DNA of 46,159 bases from Candidatus Poribacteria bacterium (GCA_003635315.1 PYJD01000012.1:1-46159), one strand, 5' to 3'; positions 36,503 through 45,195 are shown, counted from the stretch's first letter. Notes: a model not told the origin generated them from the sequence alone. Numbers and translations: made by a program.

Positions 36503-37282
36503 TTACTTAACTTTATTAATATAGACTTCTATCTTAAGATCAAGACGATTAGCGATGTCCTCCAAAATTTTCTTCTTACTTACATTAGAGAGACCTGCAA
36601 ATATGTAATATGTTCCTGTCTCTGTTTCAACCTTTCTTTGTGGCTTATCAGGATACTCATTATCCGCTATCAAAGGTATCTTTGCTGTGTATATATCAAG
36701 AGCTTTTACATTTTCAATGCCTATTTCCTCAATCACTTTAATAAATGTGTCTATCTCTCTATTCTCTGAAATCCAACTTTCATCCTCCATTTTAACGGCA
36801 AAATTATATTGGGTTAGTTTTTCAATGGGAGATTCTAAAGATTCACCGAATATCGCAATTAATTTTCTATATAGACTTTTTCCGGGTCTACCCCTGTTCT
36901 GTTCAATAAGAGCAATATGTCCACGCGAACAACCAACTTTTTCTGCCAATTCCTTTTGACTCATCTTCGCTGCTTTCCTTGCTTTAGCAAGTCGTTCACC
37001 AAATGACTCTTCGGCTGTATCTTCTGTTTTGGCCGTGTCTTCTGTTTTTGCTATATCTTCTGTTTCTGGTGTATCTATTGTTTCCACTATATCTTCTGTC
37101 TCGGGTGGATCTTCTTCAGTAAATAAATCGGTATGTTGTATAGCGAAATTTTTGATAAACTTTAATAATCGAGGTGTAGCAATAAACCATTCTCCTTCAG
37201 ATCGGAATGCTCCAAACTGAGAATGAATTCGTTTTTCTTCTGTGGAAGCTTCATCCCTTGTGTCAAAAGGAATGACTCCCAT
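36503..37282 (-). CDS. XRE-type HTH regulator with truncated GIY-YIG-like N terminus
   Basis: 259 residues from the ATG at 37282. Residues ~5-50 (DEASTEEKRIHSQFGAFRSE followed by GEWF) match the rear half of the GIY-YIG (T5orf172/MUG113-like) fold; the frame is open for 27 more codons upstream (GLKRLKNLQTGNEAKIWE) to a TGA at about 37365, but contains no GIY or YIG motif and no start codon. A linker of PETEDI/KTED repeats (~60-92) leads to an XRE HTH at ~95-150 (LAKARKAAKMSQKELAEKVG). The C-terminal ~90 residues are unrecognised. It may be an active regulator that lost its nuclease part, or a 5'-truncated gene. Confidence 0.7.
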   Translation of the reverse strand: MGVIPFDTRDEASTEEKRIHSQFGAFRSEGEWFIATPRLLKFIKNFAIQHTDLFTEEDPPETEDIVETIDTPETEDIAKTEDTAKTEDTAEESFGERLAKARKAAKMSQKELAEKVGCSRGHIALIEQNRGRPGKSLYRKLIAIFGESLESPIEKLTQYNFAVKMEDESWISENREIDTFIKVIEEIGIENVKALDIYTAKIPLIADNEYPDKPQRKVETETGTYYIFAGLSNVSKKKILEDIANRLDLKIEVYINKVK

Positions 37283-37789
37283 TTCCCATATTTTGGCTTC
37301 ATTTCCTGTCTGTAGATTCTTTAACCGTTTCAGACCTTCTTCTGGTATTGAAGAAATTGTTAATCAACGGAGCAGTTACCGCTACTCCGTTCTCCTTAGT
37401 GTTAATTATCGTATATTAGAATGATATAGCACAACGAAAAACTTCGTTAGAAATAGAGGTTACAAATGCCTCTGTAAGTTTTACAGTTTTTTGGTCTAAA
37501 CGAGGTAGTTTCTGCAAAAAATAAACGCAACAGTTTTTAATTGGTGCGTTTGCTTTACGTGATAATATAAATGTAATAAGCTATCGCAATAAGTAGTTTC
37601 GGACTTGCAATAAGCCCTTTATATTTCTTTTCTTGACAATTTCCCACCAAAATAGTATCCTTTAACCAGCATTGTTCGGTAGGGGGCGTCAAACTGACGC
37701 GCCCCTACTGACCGCCATACAACAGTTACAATGCTGGGAATGAACAATGTGATCCCAATAAAATCAAATTTCATATAAGGACTTTCATC
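37283..37789. other. Spacer with remnant coding sequence and palindromic repeats
   Basis: 37283-37365 continues the frame of the neighbouring XRE gene. Just upstream is the inverted repeat AACGGAG/CTCCGTT (37369-37394). 37679-37708 is a near-perfect 13-bp-arm palindrome (GTAGGGGGCGTCA/TGACGCGCCCCTAC). A possible promoter for the lipoprotein gene is TTGACA (37633-37638) with TATCCT (37656-37661), 17-base spacer. Confidence 0.55.
37633..37661 (+). promoter_or_regulatory. Possible promoter of the lipoprotein gene
   Basis: -35 TTGACA, 17-base spacer, -10 TATCCT, about 130 bases upstream of the ATG at 37790, with the palindrome at 37679-37708 in the leader. Confidence 0.4.
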
Positions 37790-38236
37790 ATGAAACACCT
37801 CTTGATACCTATTTTGATATGCATGATATTCATTTCAATTGGATGTTCTTCACACTTAATTGATACTTTTTCAGAAGACGGCTACAACTTCCGTAAAACG
37901 CGTTGGGGAATGACCCCAGCACAAGTGGAACTCTCAGAAGTTGGTAGCACTGTTGTCCAGCGAACAGGAAGACATGTTGTTTATTATGCCACAATTGATG
38001 GTGTTTCTTGTAAAGTTATATATATCTTCAAAGACAACAGATTAAGAACTGCAGGATATATCACCAAAATACCAGTGAAAAATGCTGACAATCTTCTTGA
38101 CAAATGCTATGAAAAACATGGCGAACCCCATTATGTTGTTGATGAGAAAGATTTAACTTGGAAACTTCCAAATTCAGTCATATATGCTAACTTGTATAAA
38201 TCCTATGTAAAAGTTACAGACCCTACTCTCTGGTGA
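37790..38236 (+). CDS. Small lipoprotein, unknown
   Basis: 148 residues with a type-II signal peptide: charged MKH, hydrophobic ICMIFIS and a lipobox IGC followed by SS (Cys ~19). The mature part starts with FRKTRWGMTPAQVELSE, a pattern seen in small periplasmic proteins. It should be anchored in a membrane. A 36-base gap separates it from the next small gene, probably the same operon. Confidence 0.7.
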   Translation: MKHLLIPILICMIFISIGCSSHLIDTFSEDGYNFRKTRWGMTPAQVELSEVGSTVVQRTGRHVVYYATIDGVSCKVIYIFKDNRLRTAGYITKIPVKNADNLLDKCYEKHGEPHYVVDEKDLTWKLPNSVIYANLYKSYVKVTDPTLW

Positions 38237-38272
38237 ACGCCTGCTTTAAGGAGTATTATCGGTGATAATACA

Positions 38273-38494
38273 ATGAAACAAATTCGCGGCACGATTTCAC
38301 GATGGGATGCAACTTACACATATATTGATAGACAATTTTACAATGACATCATTGAATCTGAAGATATTTCACATTTAGAAGTATCTCTCTATGAAAGGAA
38401 ACTATTAGGTCTTAAAAAACGATCTTTCATTACAGAGATATTCGGTATGCGTTTCCAAGCACCCTCAACGAACTATAAAGGAGTAATCCAATAA
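38273..38494 (+). CDS. Small protein of unknown function
   Basis: 73 residues, basic and soluble, no recognised motif. GGAG occurs about 25 bases upstream of the ATG, which is too far to be typical. The frame is intact and follows the lipoprotein gene. It may be real or a fragment of a larger ancestral gene. Confidence 0.5.
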   Translation: MKQIRGTISRWDATYTYIDRQFYNDIIESEDISHLEVSLYERKLLGLKKRSFITEIFGMRFQAPSTNYKGVIQ

Positions 38495-38738
38495 ACGAAG
38501 TAAAACCCTTGAACAATAATACGTCTATCACAGATCAAAAAGGATTGATAAATGCTTTTGCTAACTATATTCTGAAGATTTAATAAGAGACTTGGAAGAA
38601 ATTCTTAAGTCTCCACCTGAGTCTGTTGGTGATCTTCAACTTGCTGTGCAAAAGTTATATCAAACAGCACATAAAGCCAATTGTCTTGTCCAAATTGTTC
38701 AAACTTTTGAAAACATTAGCAAGAACTTAATTCAATAG
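38489..38738 (+). pseudogene. Probable frameshifted remnant following the 73-residue gene
   Basis: After AAGGAG (38478-38483), the frame from 38491 reads NEVKPLNNNTSITDQKG and then AFANYILKI before a TAA at 38581. The next frame continues with YSEDLIRDLEEIL, QLAVQKLYQTAHKANC and similar text to a TAG at 38738. The two halves read as one helical protein broken by a frameshift; the expected start codon position holds ATA. It could instead be chance. Confidence 0.4.
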
Positions 38739-38862
38739 AAGGTGAGTTTTCTACCTTACTGTAAAGGTCGTTGATGTTTTTCAATTCATCCTGGCTGATA
38801 TTATCTTGAATTTGTTCCATCAATTTCGGAATAAGTCGTTTTGGACTTGAGATATTTTCAAT

Positions 38863-39744
38863 TTACTCGGACTGCACACTCTCTGTGAGAAATTTAGCAA
38901 AGATGTTCGTTTCCCTGTAGTTGTATTTGTAGCACACCTCTGCGAGATACAGTGGCGTGTAACCTGTTGAATAATGATGATGTGATCCATATCATGCGCG
39001 TTTAACGAAAGACCAGAACCCTTCCATCGTATTAGTGTGTATTCCATCAGCTTCCCACTGTTCACTCCGATTGATTGTTTCATGTTCCATCTCTTTACCG
39101 ATGTCGTTGTATCCTCTAAACCGATCGGTATAGAGTTTAGCATCTTTGGTATTGACAACCCGCCTAATGAAGGCAGCGATTGTATCACCAGTAATATCTG
39201 AAACAAGTTCTGCTACGACTTTCCCACCGCGCGCAACAGCACCAATAACAGCATCCTTCGCAGTGCCACGCCCACGCTTGCGGGGTTCACCTTCTTCTTT
39301 GTCATAGTCTTATCTACTGCTGCCACCGATGTAGGTCTCATTTGCTTCAACGATACCTTGTAGCAACACATTATCTTTTCCCATTTCAGCGCGTATACAC
39401 ATCATCATGCACCAAGTTGCTTTCTGTTTCAATCCTAAATCGCGTGATAGTTGACAACTTGAGAGACTTTTCTTGGCGTTTGCCATCAATGCAATCGCCA
39501 GAAACCATTTCCTAAGTGCTATCTTTGTTCCAGTAAACATTGTCCCAGATGTGACCTTGAAGGTGCTATGACAATCGTGGCAATTCCAGCGTCCGATTCG
39601 TCCTATAGCCGTCTCATTCCGTCTACCAACACTGTTAGACCCACAATGCGGACATTCTGGTAATCCTTGCTACCTTAGACGTTTTAAATACACTATACAA
39701 TCCTTTTGGGTTGGAAACATCTCCATAATCGTAATCAAATCCAT
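38863..39744 (-). pseudogene. Degraded IS1595-family (ISXO2-like) transposase
   Basis: The frame is uninterrupted in register for 294 codons from ATG 39744 (with GGAG six bases upstream) to TAA 38863. It shows the N-terminal zinc ribbon (CPHCGSNSVGRR), MANAKKSLSSCQLSRDLG, the GIVEANETYIGG segment and NTMEGFWSFVKRA. There are three in-frame stops: TAG at 39672-39670 (after VYLKRLR, where Trp is usual), TAA at 39312-39310 (after GGSSR) and TGA near 38999 (after KRA, before YGSHHHYS, where Trp is usual). The first catalytic Asp is Asn. It cannot make an active enzyme. Terminal inverted repeats were not located. Confidence 0.85.
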
Positions 39745-40095
39745 CAGATACTCCGTAATAAGTTGATTTTTCTGATGGATTCTTATACAATATAGATAGG
39801 CGGGAACATCAGAAAACAAATTGTTTTTTGTGTTCAATTAGGGGGTTACAGCCCCTAATTTCTTATCTCTTATACCATAGAAACCCAATCAATACAAGGG
39901 ATTATCGCATTTTTCAAACCATTTTCCAAGTCCAAAAAGACTAATTCCGTAAGCTATAATGATTTGTTTCTGCGTAATCAACAGCAAATACAATGAGATC
40001 TAAGAAAATTAATAAAAAATATACCTTGCTATTTAATTATACTAATTGTAAAATGTTTGTTCACAAAGTATATGTATTAGTTGCGAGGTAAGCTT
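39745..40095. other. Spacer between the IS remnant and the Kiwa-like pair
   Basis: 39836-39859 holds ATTAGGGG-GTTACAG-CCCCTAAT, an eight-base palindrome with similar ends to CTGTAACCCCTAATT at 35737; it could be an end of the old IS. No gene is seen. Confidence 0.5.
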
Positions 40096-40644
40096 ATGTT
40101 AAGTCGTTGGGCACAGTATTTGTTTATGATAAGTTCATTTAGTCCTGTAATTTTAGTTTTTGGAATAAGTGAATTTTTTAATACAGAAAACCAACAATTG
40201 TGCTATAAATATGTAAAATTATCACTATATATTGTAATTGCTATATTTTTGGTTATTTGGTGTCGTTATATGATACGAAAGGCAAGCAAACCTACAAATC
40301 TAATAACGATCAAAGTTAAACGTTATAGTCGCCAAGATGCAGGGTTACTAAGTTTTGTTTTCGTATATTTGTTTCCATTAATTAGAAGCTCTGAACCATT
40401 ATCGATTCCACAATATATACTGCATTTTTGCGTTTATATGTTGATTATAGATATTATGGTTAACGCAAGAACTTTTCAATATAATCCGATAATAAGGTTT
40501 TTAGGGTATAAATTTTATACCATTGTAGACGATAACAACTTAGAACGATTACTGATAATAAAAAGAAATTTATCAATATCTGATGAGGATGTCCAGATTA
40601 AACAATTGGCTAAAGATGTATATATAGTATGTAATAATGATTGA
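40096..40644 (+). CDS. Four-helix membrane protein, Kiwa KwaA-like
   Basis: 182 residues from the ATG at 40096 (GAGGT seven bases upstream; a TTG five codons earlier is less likely). Four hydrophobic segments: ~8-27 (LFMISSFSPVILVFGI), ~40-60 (LSLYIVIAIFLVIWCRYM), ~82-97 (AGLLSFVFVYLFPLI) and ~108-125 (YILHFCVYMLIIDIM). These are followed by FQYNPIIRFLGYKFYTI and a soluble tail. The FPL segment and NPxxxxLGYxxY motif resemble KwaA of the two-gene Kiwa anti-phage system. The following gene resembles KwaB. The assignment is by pattern and context, not by alignment. Confidence 0.6.
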   Translation: MLSRWAQYLFMISSFSPVILVFGISEFFNTENQQLCYKYVKLSLYIVIAIFLVIWCRYMIRKASKPTNLITIKVKRYSRQDAGLLSFVFVYLFPLIRSSEPLSIPQYILHFCVYMLIIDIMVNARTFQYNPIIRFLGYKFYTIVDDNNLERLLIIKRNLSISDEDVQIKQLAKDVYIVCNND

Positions 40645-40666
40645 TAGTATGTAATAATGATTGATA
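40624..40666. repeat. 20-bp tandem duplication at the kwaA-like / kwaB-like junction
   Basis: ATAGTATGTAATAATGATTG occurs twice in direct succession (40624-40643, 40644-40663). The first copy holds the stop of the membrane gene and the second the ATG of its partner. Removing one copy would leave the two genes overlapping by eight bases in ATGATTGA. Confidence 0.9.
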
Positions 40667-41637
40667 ATTTTAAACTTGCAGCAATATGCGCACTTAAAGA
40701 CCAAAAAAACTTCTTAATACCGTTAAATATAGGTGACGAAAAACAATCTTTAATTTCTGAAGATTGGAAAGCTCAGTATGCGAATTTTAAAAAAGATAAA
40801 CAACCTAAAGAATATAACGGAGAAAATAAAAGTAGTGAAAAACATCAATATTTTTCTAAAAAGCAATACATACTTCCACGTTATTTGAAAAGAGTTGATT
40901 CTTCAACTGATGATCTCATACCATATGATAGCAGTGCAATAATTGATTTAGAACGGACAACTAACATAGAAAGAAAAGACATAAAAGCACTTGTCGGATT
41001 TGCAAACGATACAATTAACAAGAAAAAAATTATTATGTTTCAAAACTATGGAATCAGCCAATTTATTGCCCCAGCAAAAGCTATTAATTTTAGTGCTTTT
41101 AGTTTACCATCTATGTTTGGCGAATACGATGAACCTAAAAATGAAGAGGGTATAATTGCTATAAAAGATACACTTACGGCAATTTATATTCCTGAAGATA
41201 GCGAATTGTTATTTCAAAGCCCAATGTATACAAACAAAATACTACCATTAGATGATTATGAAAGACAACAAACATTGGCATCTGATGAAGAAATATCTTT
41301 TGTTTTAAATCTTAGAGTTTTTAAATGCGAAGATATCCAAAGTGTTCTTGCAATTTGTGATAGTGATATACGAAAACAGTTTACCGAACTTCTAAATGAA
41401 CATCACAATAACAACAAACTTGACAACTTAATAATTGAAGAGCTTAAAAAAGAAGCTGAAGAAAATAAAGTAACTATAAACATAGAAGCTTCAAAAATTG
41501 TAGTTCCTACATCCCAAAGCGAATTACATAATTTATGTCTATTATTAAACGATAATTTATACAGTAAAAAAACAACTGGTGAATCAATTTCATACGAAGC
41601 AGGTTCAAAACTAAAAAGGAGGGTATTGTCTAACTAA
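40657..41637 (+). CDS. Kiwa KwaB-like (DUF4868-like) protein
   Basis: 326 residues, soluble, Asn/Lys-rich. The central part DIKALVGFANDTINKKKIIM, then AIYIPEDSELLFQSPMYTNK and ILPLDDYERQQTLASDEEIS, resembles the DUF4868 pattern of KwaB proteins (a strand reporting a phenotype-independent read-out, then 'RIL-L-Y----A-DEEI--F'). KwaB is a DNA-associated effector in the described Kiwa system. The gene directly follows the membrane protein. The base composition is even more AT-rich than the housekeeping genes, fitting horizontal transfer. The family call should be regarded as probable only. Confidence 0.6.
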   Translation: MIDNFKLAAICALKDQKNFLIPLNIGDEKQSLISEDWKAQYANFKKDKQPKEYNGENKSSEKHQYFSKKQYILPRYLKRVDSSTDDLIPYDSSAIIDLERTTNIERKDIKALVGFANDTINKKKIIMFQNYGISQFIAPAKAINFSAFSLPSMFGEYDEPKNEEGIIAIKDTLTAIYIPEDSELLFQSPMYTNKILPLDDYERQQTLASDEEISFVLNLRVFKCEDIQSVLAICDSDIRKQFTELLNEHHNNNKLDNLIIEELKKEAEENKVTINIEASKIVVPTSQSELHNLCLLLNDNLYSKKTTGESISYEAGSKLKRRVLSN

Positions 41638-42008
41638 TGATATTTGATAGTTAGGTGTCTTTTCAAAGATGTCAAAGATTGAACTGTTTACTCTGAACTT
41701 GGCGAAAAAGGCAAGTGTTATGTCTACCATTTGTACACTTTTTTAAACAATGATTGATTTACGCTTAAAGTATCCAAACCAATGCCACCTGCTATCATCC
41801 ACGCTCTTCACCTTAAATACACAGGCAAAGTACCAAACTACTTATTACGAATTCATAACAAACATTCACAATATAGATCTCATTCAATGCGGATGTTTCT
41901 ATTAAAGCCATTTCAACTGACATCCCTCAATAATCTTGTTCAGACCCAACTTGACACAATCACTCTCTCCATGCTATTCTTATACAAACACAGCATGGAA
42001 ACCACCGA
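41638..42008. other. Spacer upstream of the methyltransferase-HNH gene
   Basis: About 370 bases. A short frame at 41782-42012 overlaps the promoter and the next start and shows no known pattern, so I do not call it. The stretch otherwise holds only the promoter listed at 41951-41980. Confidence 0.5.
41951..41980 (+). promoter_or_regulatory. Promoter of the methyltransferase-HNH gene
   Basis: -35 TTGACA (41951-41956), 18-base spacer, -10 TATTCT (41975-41980), 28 bases before the ATG at 42009. Transcription separate from the Kiwa-like pair is therefore likely, and the leader would be very short. Confidence 0.55.
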
Positions 42009-43628
42009 ATGAACCAAAACTTCCCCGACAACGCACTATACGAAATGGACAACCTCGAAGTCCTACGAGGTATGAACAGCGCCACGGTAGACCTCATCGC
42101 CACCGACCCACCCTTCAATATTAAACGTAATCGCAGCGGCACAGCAGGACATTATGTAGACAACTGGAAATGGGGAGATACTGGTATATTACCAGACCAA
42201 TGGAAATGGAACGAAGTCCATCCCAAATGGCTTGAAGAAATCAAAGACAACCACACTGAACTATATCATGCGATTGACGCTGCCAAACACTGCCAAGGTG
42301 AAGATACCGCCGCGTTCTTATGTTTTCTCAGTGTCAGACTCATTGAAATGCACCGTATCCTAACGGAGACAGGTAGCATCTATTTGCATTGTGATCCCAC
42401 TGCAAGCCACTACATTAAAATGTGTATGGATGCCATCTTTGGAAGAAAAAAATTTATAAATGAAATCGTGTGGAAGCGTCAGACAGCAAATAACGCTGTT
42501 TCTAAGAAATATGGACGTATTGTGGATTATCTACTTTTCTATACAAAGGGTAACAAATATACTTGGAATCAGCAATACGGTGTCCGATCCGAAAATGCTC
42601 AAAAAGAGTTCCGTCATACAGATGCTGACGGTAGAGTATACAGAACTCACGATCTCACTGCACCCGGCAGAGATGCTAATCGCATGTTTGAATGGCAAGG
42701 AACAATTCCCTACCGAAATTGGGCATATTCAAAAGAAACTCTTGATAAGATGTTGTCAAATGGTGATATTCTCTTACGAAAAGATGGAACAGTGTCTGCA
42801 GCACGTGGACACAAAATCTATCTTGATGAGCAACCTGGGGTCAAGTTACAAACAATCTGGGATGATATTACGAAAGTAGGCACATCTAAAGAACGCACCG
42901 GATCACCTGATCAAAAACCGTTGGCACTATATGAACGCATAATCAGAACCTCGTCTAACGAAGGAGAACTTGTCCTTGACCCATTCTGTGGATGTGCCAC
43001 TACGATTATTGCAGCAAACAACCTTAAACGTCGTTGGGTCGGAATTGACCGTCGTGTAGATGCCCGTTATCATATCATCACCCGGTTGATGGGTATTAGC
43101 AAGAAAGAACGTGAACGTATAGAGAAATACGCCACAGATAAGAGCTGGCTCGAAAGAGAAACAGCAAAATATGAAATCCATTACCAAACGGATCCACCTA
43201 TTCGAACCGATCAAGACACTCCCACAGTTCCAGAATTATCACATGTCTACCAATACCATCTTGAGCCGTTGCATAGTCATGCAGAGATGCACCAAATCCT
43301 TGTGGATCAATTCGGATTGAAATGTTGGGGGTGTAACTTTGTCCCTCCCGATAAACGCTATTTACATCTTGACCATATCGTACCCAAAAGCGATGGTGGC
43401 AACAACGATATAGACAACCGTGCCCTCTTATGCCAACCGTGTAATAGCAAAAAATCCAACACAATGAGTCTCACATCTCTACGAAGACAAAATAAAAAAG
43501 AAGGACATATCCAACAAGGTGAAGCGATAGACCTCCAAACTGCTTTATCGTGGACGCGATCTCTTTTAGTTCAAACACTCCGAGAAACCCCATATCAACC
43601 CACGCTCCCAATTGAAAGTCAGAGATAA
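42009..43628 (+). CDS. DNA methyltransferase fused to an HNH endonuclease
   Basis: 539 residues. Residues 1-~360 are a beta-class amino-methyltransferase: motif IV TDPPFNIK (33-36), SPDQKP as motif X (299-304), and motif I DPFCGCATTI (324-333), in which the usual FxGxGT reads FCGCAT. Residues ~435-490 are an HNH nuclease: CWGC (439-442), HLDHIVPKSDGGNN (H456 as general base), NRALLCQPCNSKKSN with C475/C478. Between them a ~70-residue linker is basic and charged. A single chain carrying both modification and cleavage domains looks like a fused restriction-modification enzyme; alternatively the HNH part nicks. The target is unknown. GC is higher than in the Kiwa-like pair, suggesting a separate origin. 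Confidence 0.85.
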   Translation: MNQNFPDNALYEMDNLEVLRGMNSATVDLIATDPPFNIKRNRSGTAGHYVDNWKWGDTGILPDQWKWNEVHPKWLEEIKDNHTELYHAIDAAKHCQGEDTAAFLCFLSVRLIEMHRILTETGSIYLHCDPTASHYIKMCMDAIFGRKKFINEIVWKRQTANNAVSKKYGRIVDYLLFYTKGNKYTWNQQYGVRSENAQKEFRHTDADGRVYRTHDLTAPGRDANRMFEWQGTIPYRNWAYSKETLDKMLSNGDILLRKDGTVSAARGHKIYLDEQPGVKLQTIWDDITKVGTSKERTGSPDQKPLALYERIIRTSSNEGELVLDPFCGCATTIIAANNLKRRWVGIDRRVDARYHIITRLMGISKKERERIEKYATDKSWLERETAKYEIHYQTDPPIRTDQDTPTVPELSHVYQYHLEPLHSHAEMHQILVDQFGLKCWGCNFVPPDKRYLHLDHIVPKSDGGNNDIDNRALLCQPCNSKKSNTMSLTSLRRQNKKEGHIQQGEAIDLQTALSWTRSLLVQTLRETPYQPTLPIESQR

Positions 43629-44130
43629 TATTGATTTTCTACTTTGTCTTAACATAATCCTGTTATTTGTGGTATCAGATGAAAAAACCTGAAGTTGTTG
43701 TTGGATACTAAAAATGATGAATTATTCGTCAATTCTTTTGCCCCAACAAAGTTCTTCTCTAAATAAAAATGCCTTTATTATGTAGCATAAACTGTCAGTT
43801 TGTGCATTCCCCGTTTCGCTCCTAACAACCGGTAAATGACAGTCAAAAACATTCCCTTACCACAACCCTCTTATCCGCGTATTCCGCGATTCAGACAATC
43901 CAAGAAACCATAACTCAACATAACAATTCAGATGACACTAACCCTCATTCTCCGCGTAATCCGTATAACCAACGATTCAGACAAATCTTCACACCTTTCG
44001 TCCCTCTGGCAATTTATATTGTCTAAATTGCGAATTATCACGGATTACGCAGATTTCACGGATTTTAATTTCTTTTAGAACAGTGGATGATTTGGTTGAT
44101 TATTGTTATGTAAATGGTTAAAATTATTGC
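43629..44130. other. Repeat-bearing spacer before hicA
   Basis: 43785-43805 is the GCATAAACTG/CAGTTTGTGC palindrome also present at 31286. 43870-44065 contains strings of the CGCGTATTCCGCG and CGCGTAATCCG type (reverse complements of those near 36180-36230). No gene is seen. Confidence 0.65.
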
Positions 44131-44379
44131 ATGAATCGAATAGAAGCATTGCTTGACAAAGCACGGCGTAACCCAACTGGACTGAAATTTAGAGACTTTG
44201 AAAAACTCCTACGCCAGTGTGGATGGACACAACGTCGGCAGCGGGGGAGTCACAGAACCTGGTACTCCCCTGGTAGGTACCGCCTCATCATCCAACCTGA
44301 GCATTCTATGGCAAAGGGGTACCAAGTTCGACAATTTCTCAAACAATATAATCAGGAGATAGCAGATGAAGAAGCATAA
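44131..44379 (+). CDS. hicA: HicA-type mRNA interferase toxin
   Basis: 82 residues. HicA toxins are small double-stranded-RNA-binding-fold nucleases that cut mRNA. The conserved RQRGSHRTWY places the catalytic His at position 41. The N-terminal ~15 residues (LLDKARRNPTGLKF) are usual for the longer subgroup. It overlaps hicB by 14 bases. No clear ribosome-binding site is visible. Toxin-first order is typical of hicAB. Confidence 0.9.
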   Translation: MNRIEALLDKARRNPTGLKFRDFEKLLRQCGWTQRRQRGSHRTWYSPGRYRLIIQPEHSMAKGYQVRQFLKQYNQEIADEEA

Positions 44380-44734
44380 CCACGATGATTTTGACGGTTT
44401 CATGGTCAATGTGTTTTTCGATGAAGATGGCGATTATCTCGCCCACCTTGTGGAACTCCCAAACGTCTCGGCTTTCGGACCGACACCTGCCAAGGCATTA
44501 GACGAACTAAAAACCGCCTGGGAATTGATGAAAGAATGTTACCAAGAGGATGGAGAACCTATTCCGAAACCACCTTCACGGGTTGGATACGAGGGACCTT
44601 TCAATGTACCTATTGATGAACAGCTTTATCATGCTTTAGCAGACGAGGCATCAAAAGCAGAGATGAGTCTTTATGCCCTTGTTGCTCAAAAGTTGAAGTC
44701 AACTATCCCTACGTTAAAAAAAGATAGAAGATGA
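44366..44734 (+). CDS. hicB: HicB-type antitoxin
   Basis: 122 residues. Residues ~8-60 form the partial RNase H-like fold that covers HicA (FFDEDGDYLAHLVELPNVSA followed by FG, then a conserved ALDELKTAWEL helix). The C-terminal ~80-115 (FNVPIDEQLYHALADEASKA, then EMSLYALV) is a ribbon-helix-helix DNA-binding domain used for autoregulation. It overlaps hicA by 14 bases, so the pair is translationally coupled. Confidence 0.9.
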   Translation: MKKHNHDDFDGFMVNVFFDEDGDYLAHLVELPNVSAFGPTPAKALDELKTAWELMKECYQEDGEPIPKPPSRVGYEGPFNVPIDEQLYHALADEASKAEMSLYALVAQKLKSTIPTLKKDRR

Positions 44735-45195
44735 AAAGTTCATATCCTATCTACTGTTAGTCCCTTACTATCAATTATTTGAATCATGGATTTATGGATA
44801 AAAGGAGTGTATATATCATCCTTATGATCGTGAATTTACTCTTTCCTTGCTGACTGCTGATATCCAATAGCCACTTCAGTCTGAATCGCGTTTTTTCTGA
44901 ATCGTCAAATCAACGTCGAATCCACGTAATCCGCGTAATCCGTGATTCAGACATTCCCAGAAACCATTACTCCACAAAACCATTCCCCTTATCACAACCC
45001 TCTAATCCGCGTATTCCGCAATTCAGAGAAAAAAACCGCGTAATTCGCGATTTAAATAAAAATTATTGAAGAAAAATCTATACACTACCATCTAAAGTTA
45101 CATACGTGAAAAATAAGGTTGCAAATGTTTTTACACTCATGTTATAATAGTATTATGTGATATAGGCTATATTAGCAACAAAGGTCTATTCTGTT
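44735..45195. repeat. Dispersed repeat, right copy, and CGCGTAATCCGCG strings
   Basis: 44808-44960 matches the repeat at 36105-36290 in the same orientation, and 44970-45050 holds further CGCGTATTCCGCAATTCAG-type strings. A promoter with TTGCAA (45119-45124), 18-base spacer and TATAAT (45143-45148) lies at the right end. Confidence 0.75.
45119..45148 (+). promoter_or_regulatory. Sigma-70-like promoter of unknown product
   Basis: -35 TTGCAA and consensus -10 TATAAT with an 18-base spacer. The next frame downstream starts at 45196; a small RNA is also possible. Confidence 0.45.

Noticed and set aside
38820..39206. 128-residue minus-strand frame in the IS remnant
   Set aside because: It is an out-of-frame reading of the IS1595 transposase; the true frame shows the family motifs.
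41782..42012. 76-residue frame before the methyltransferase-HNH gene
   Set aside because: It covers the promoter and overlaps the real start; the product has no known pattern.
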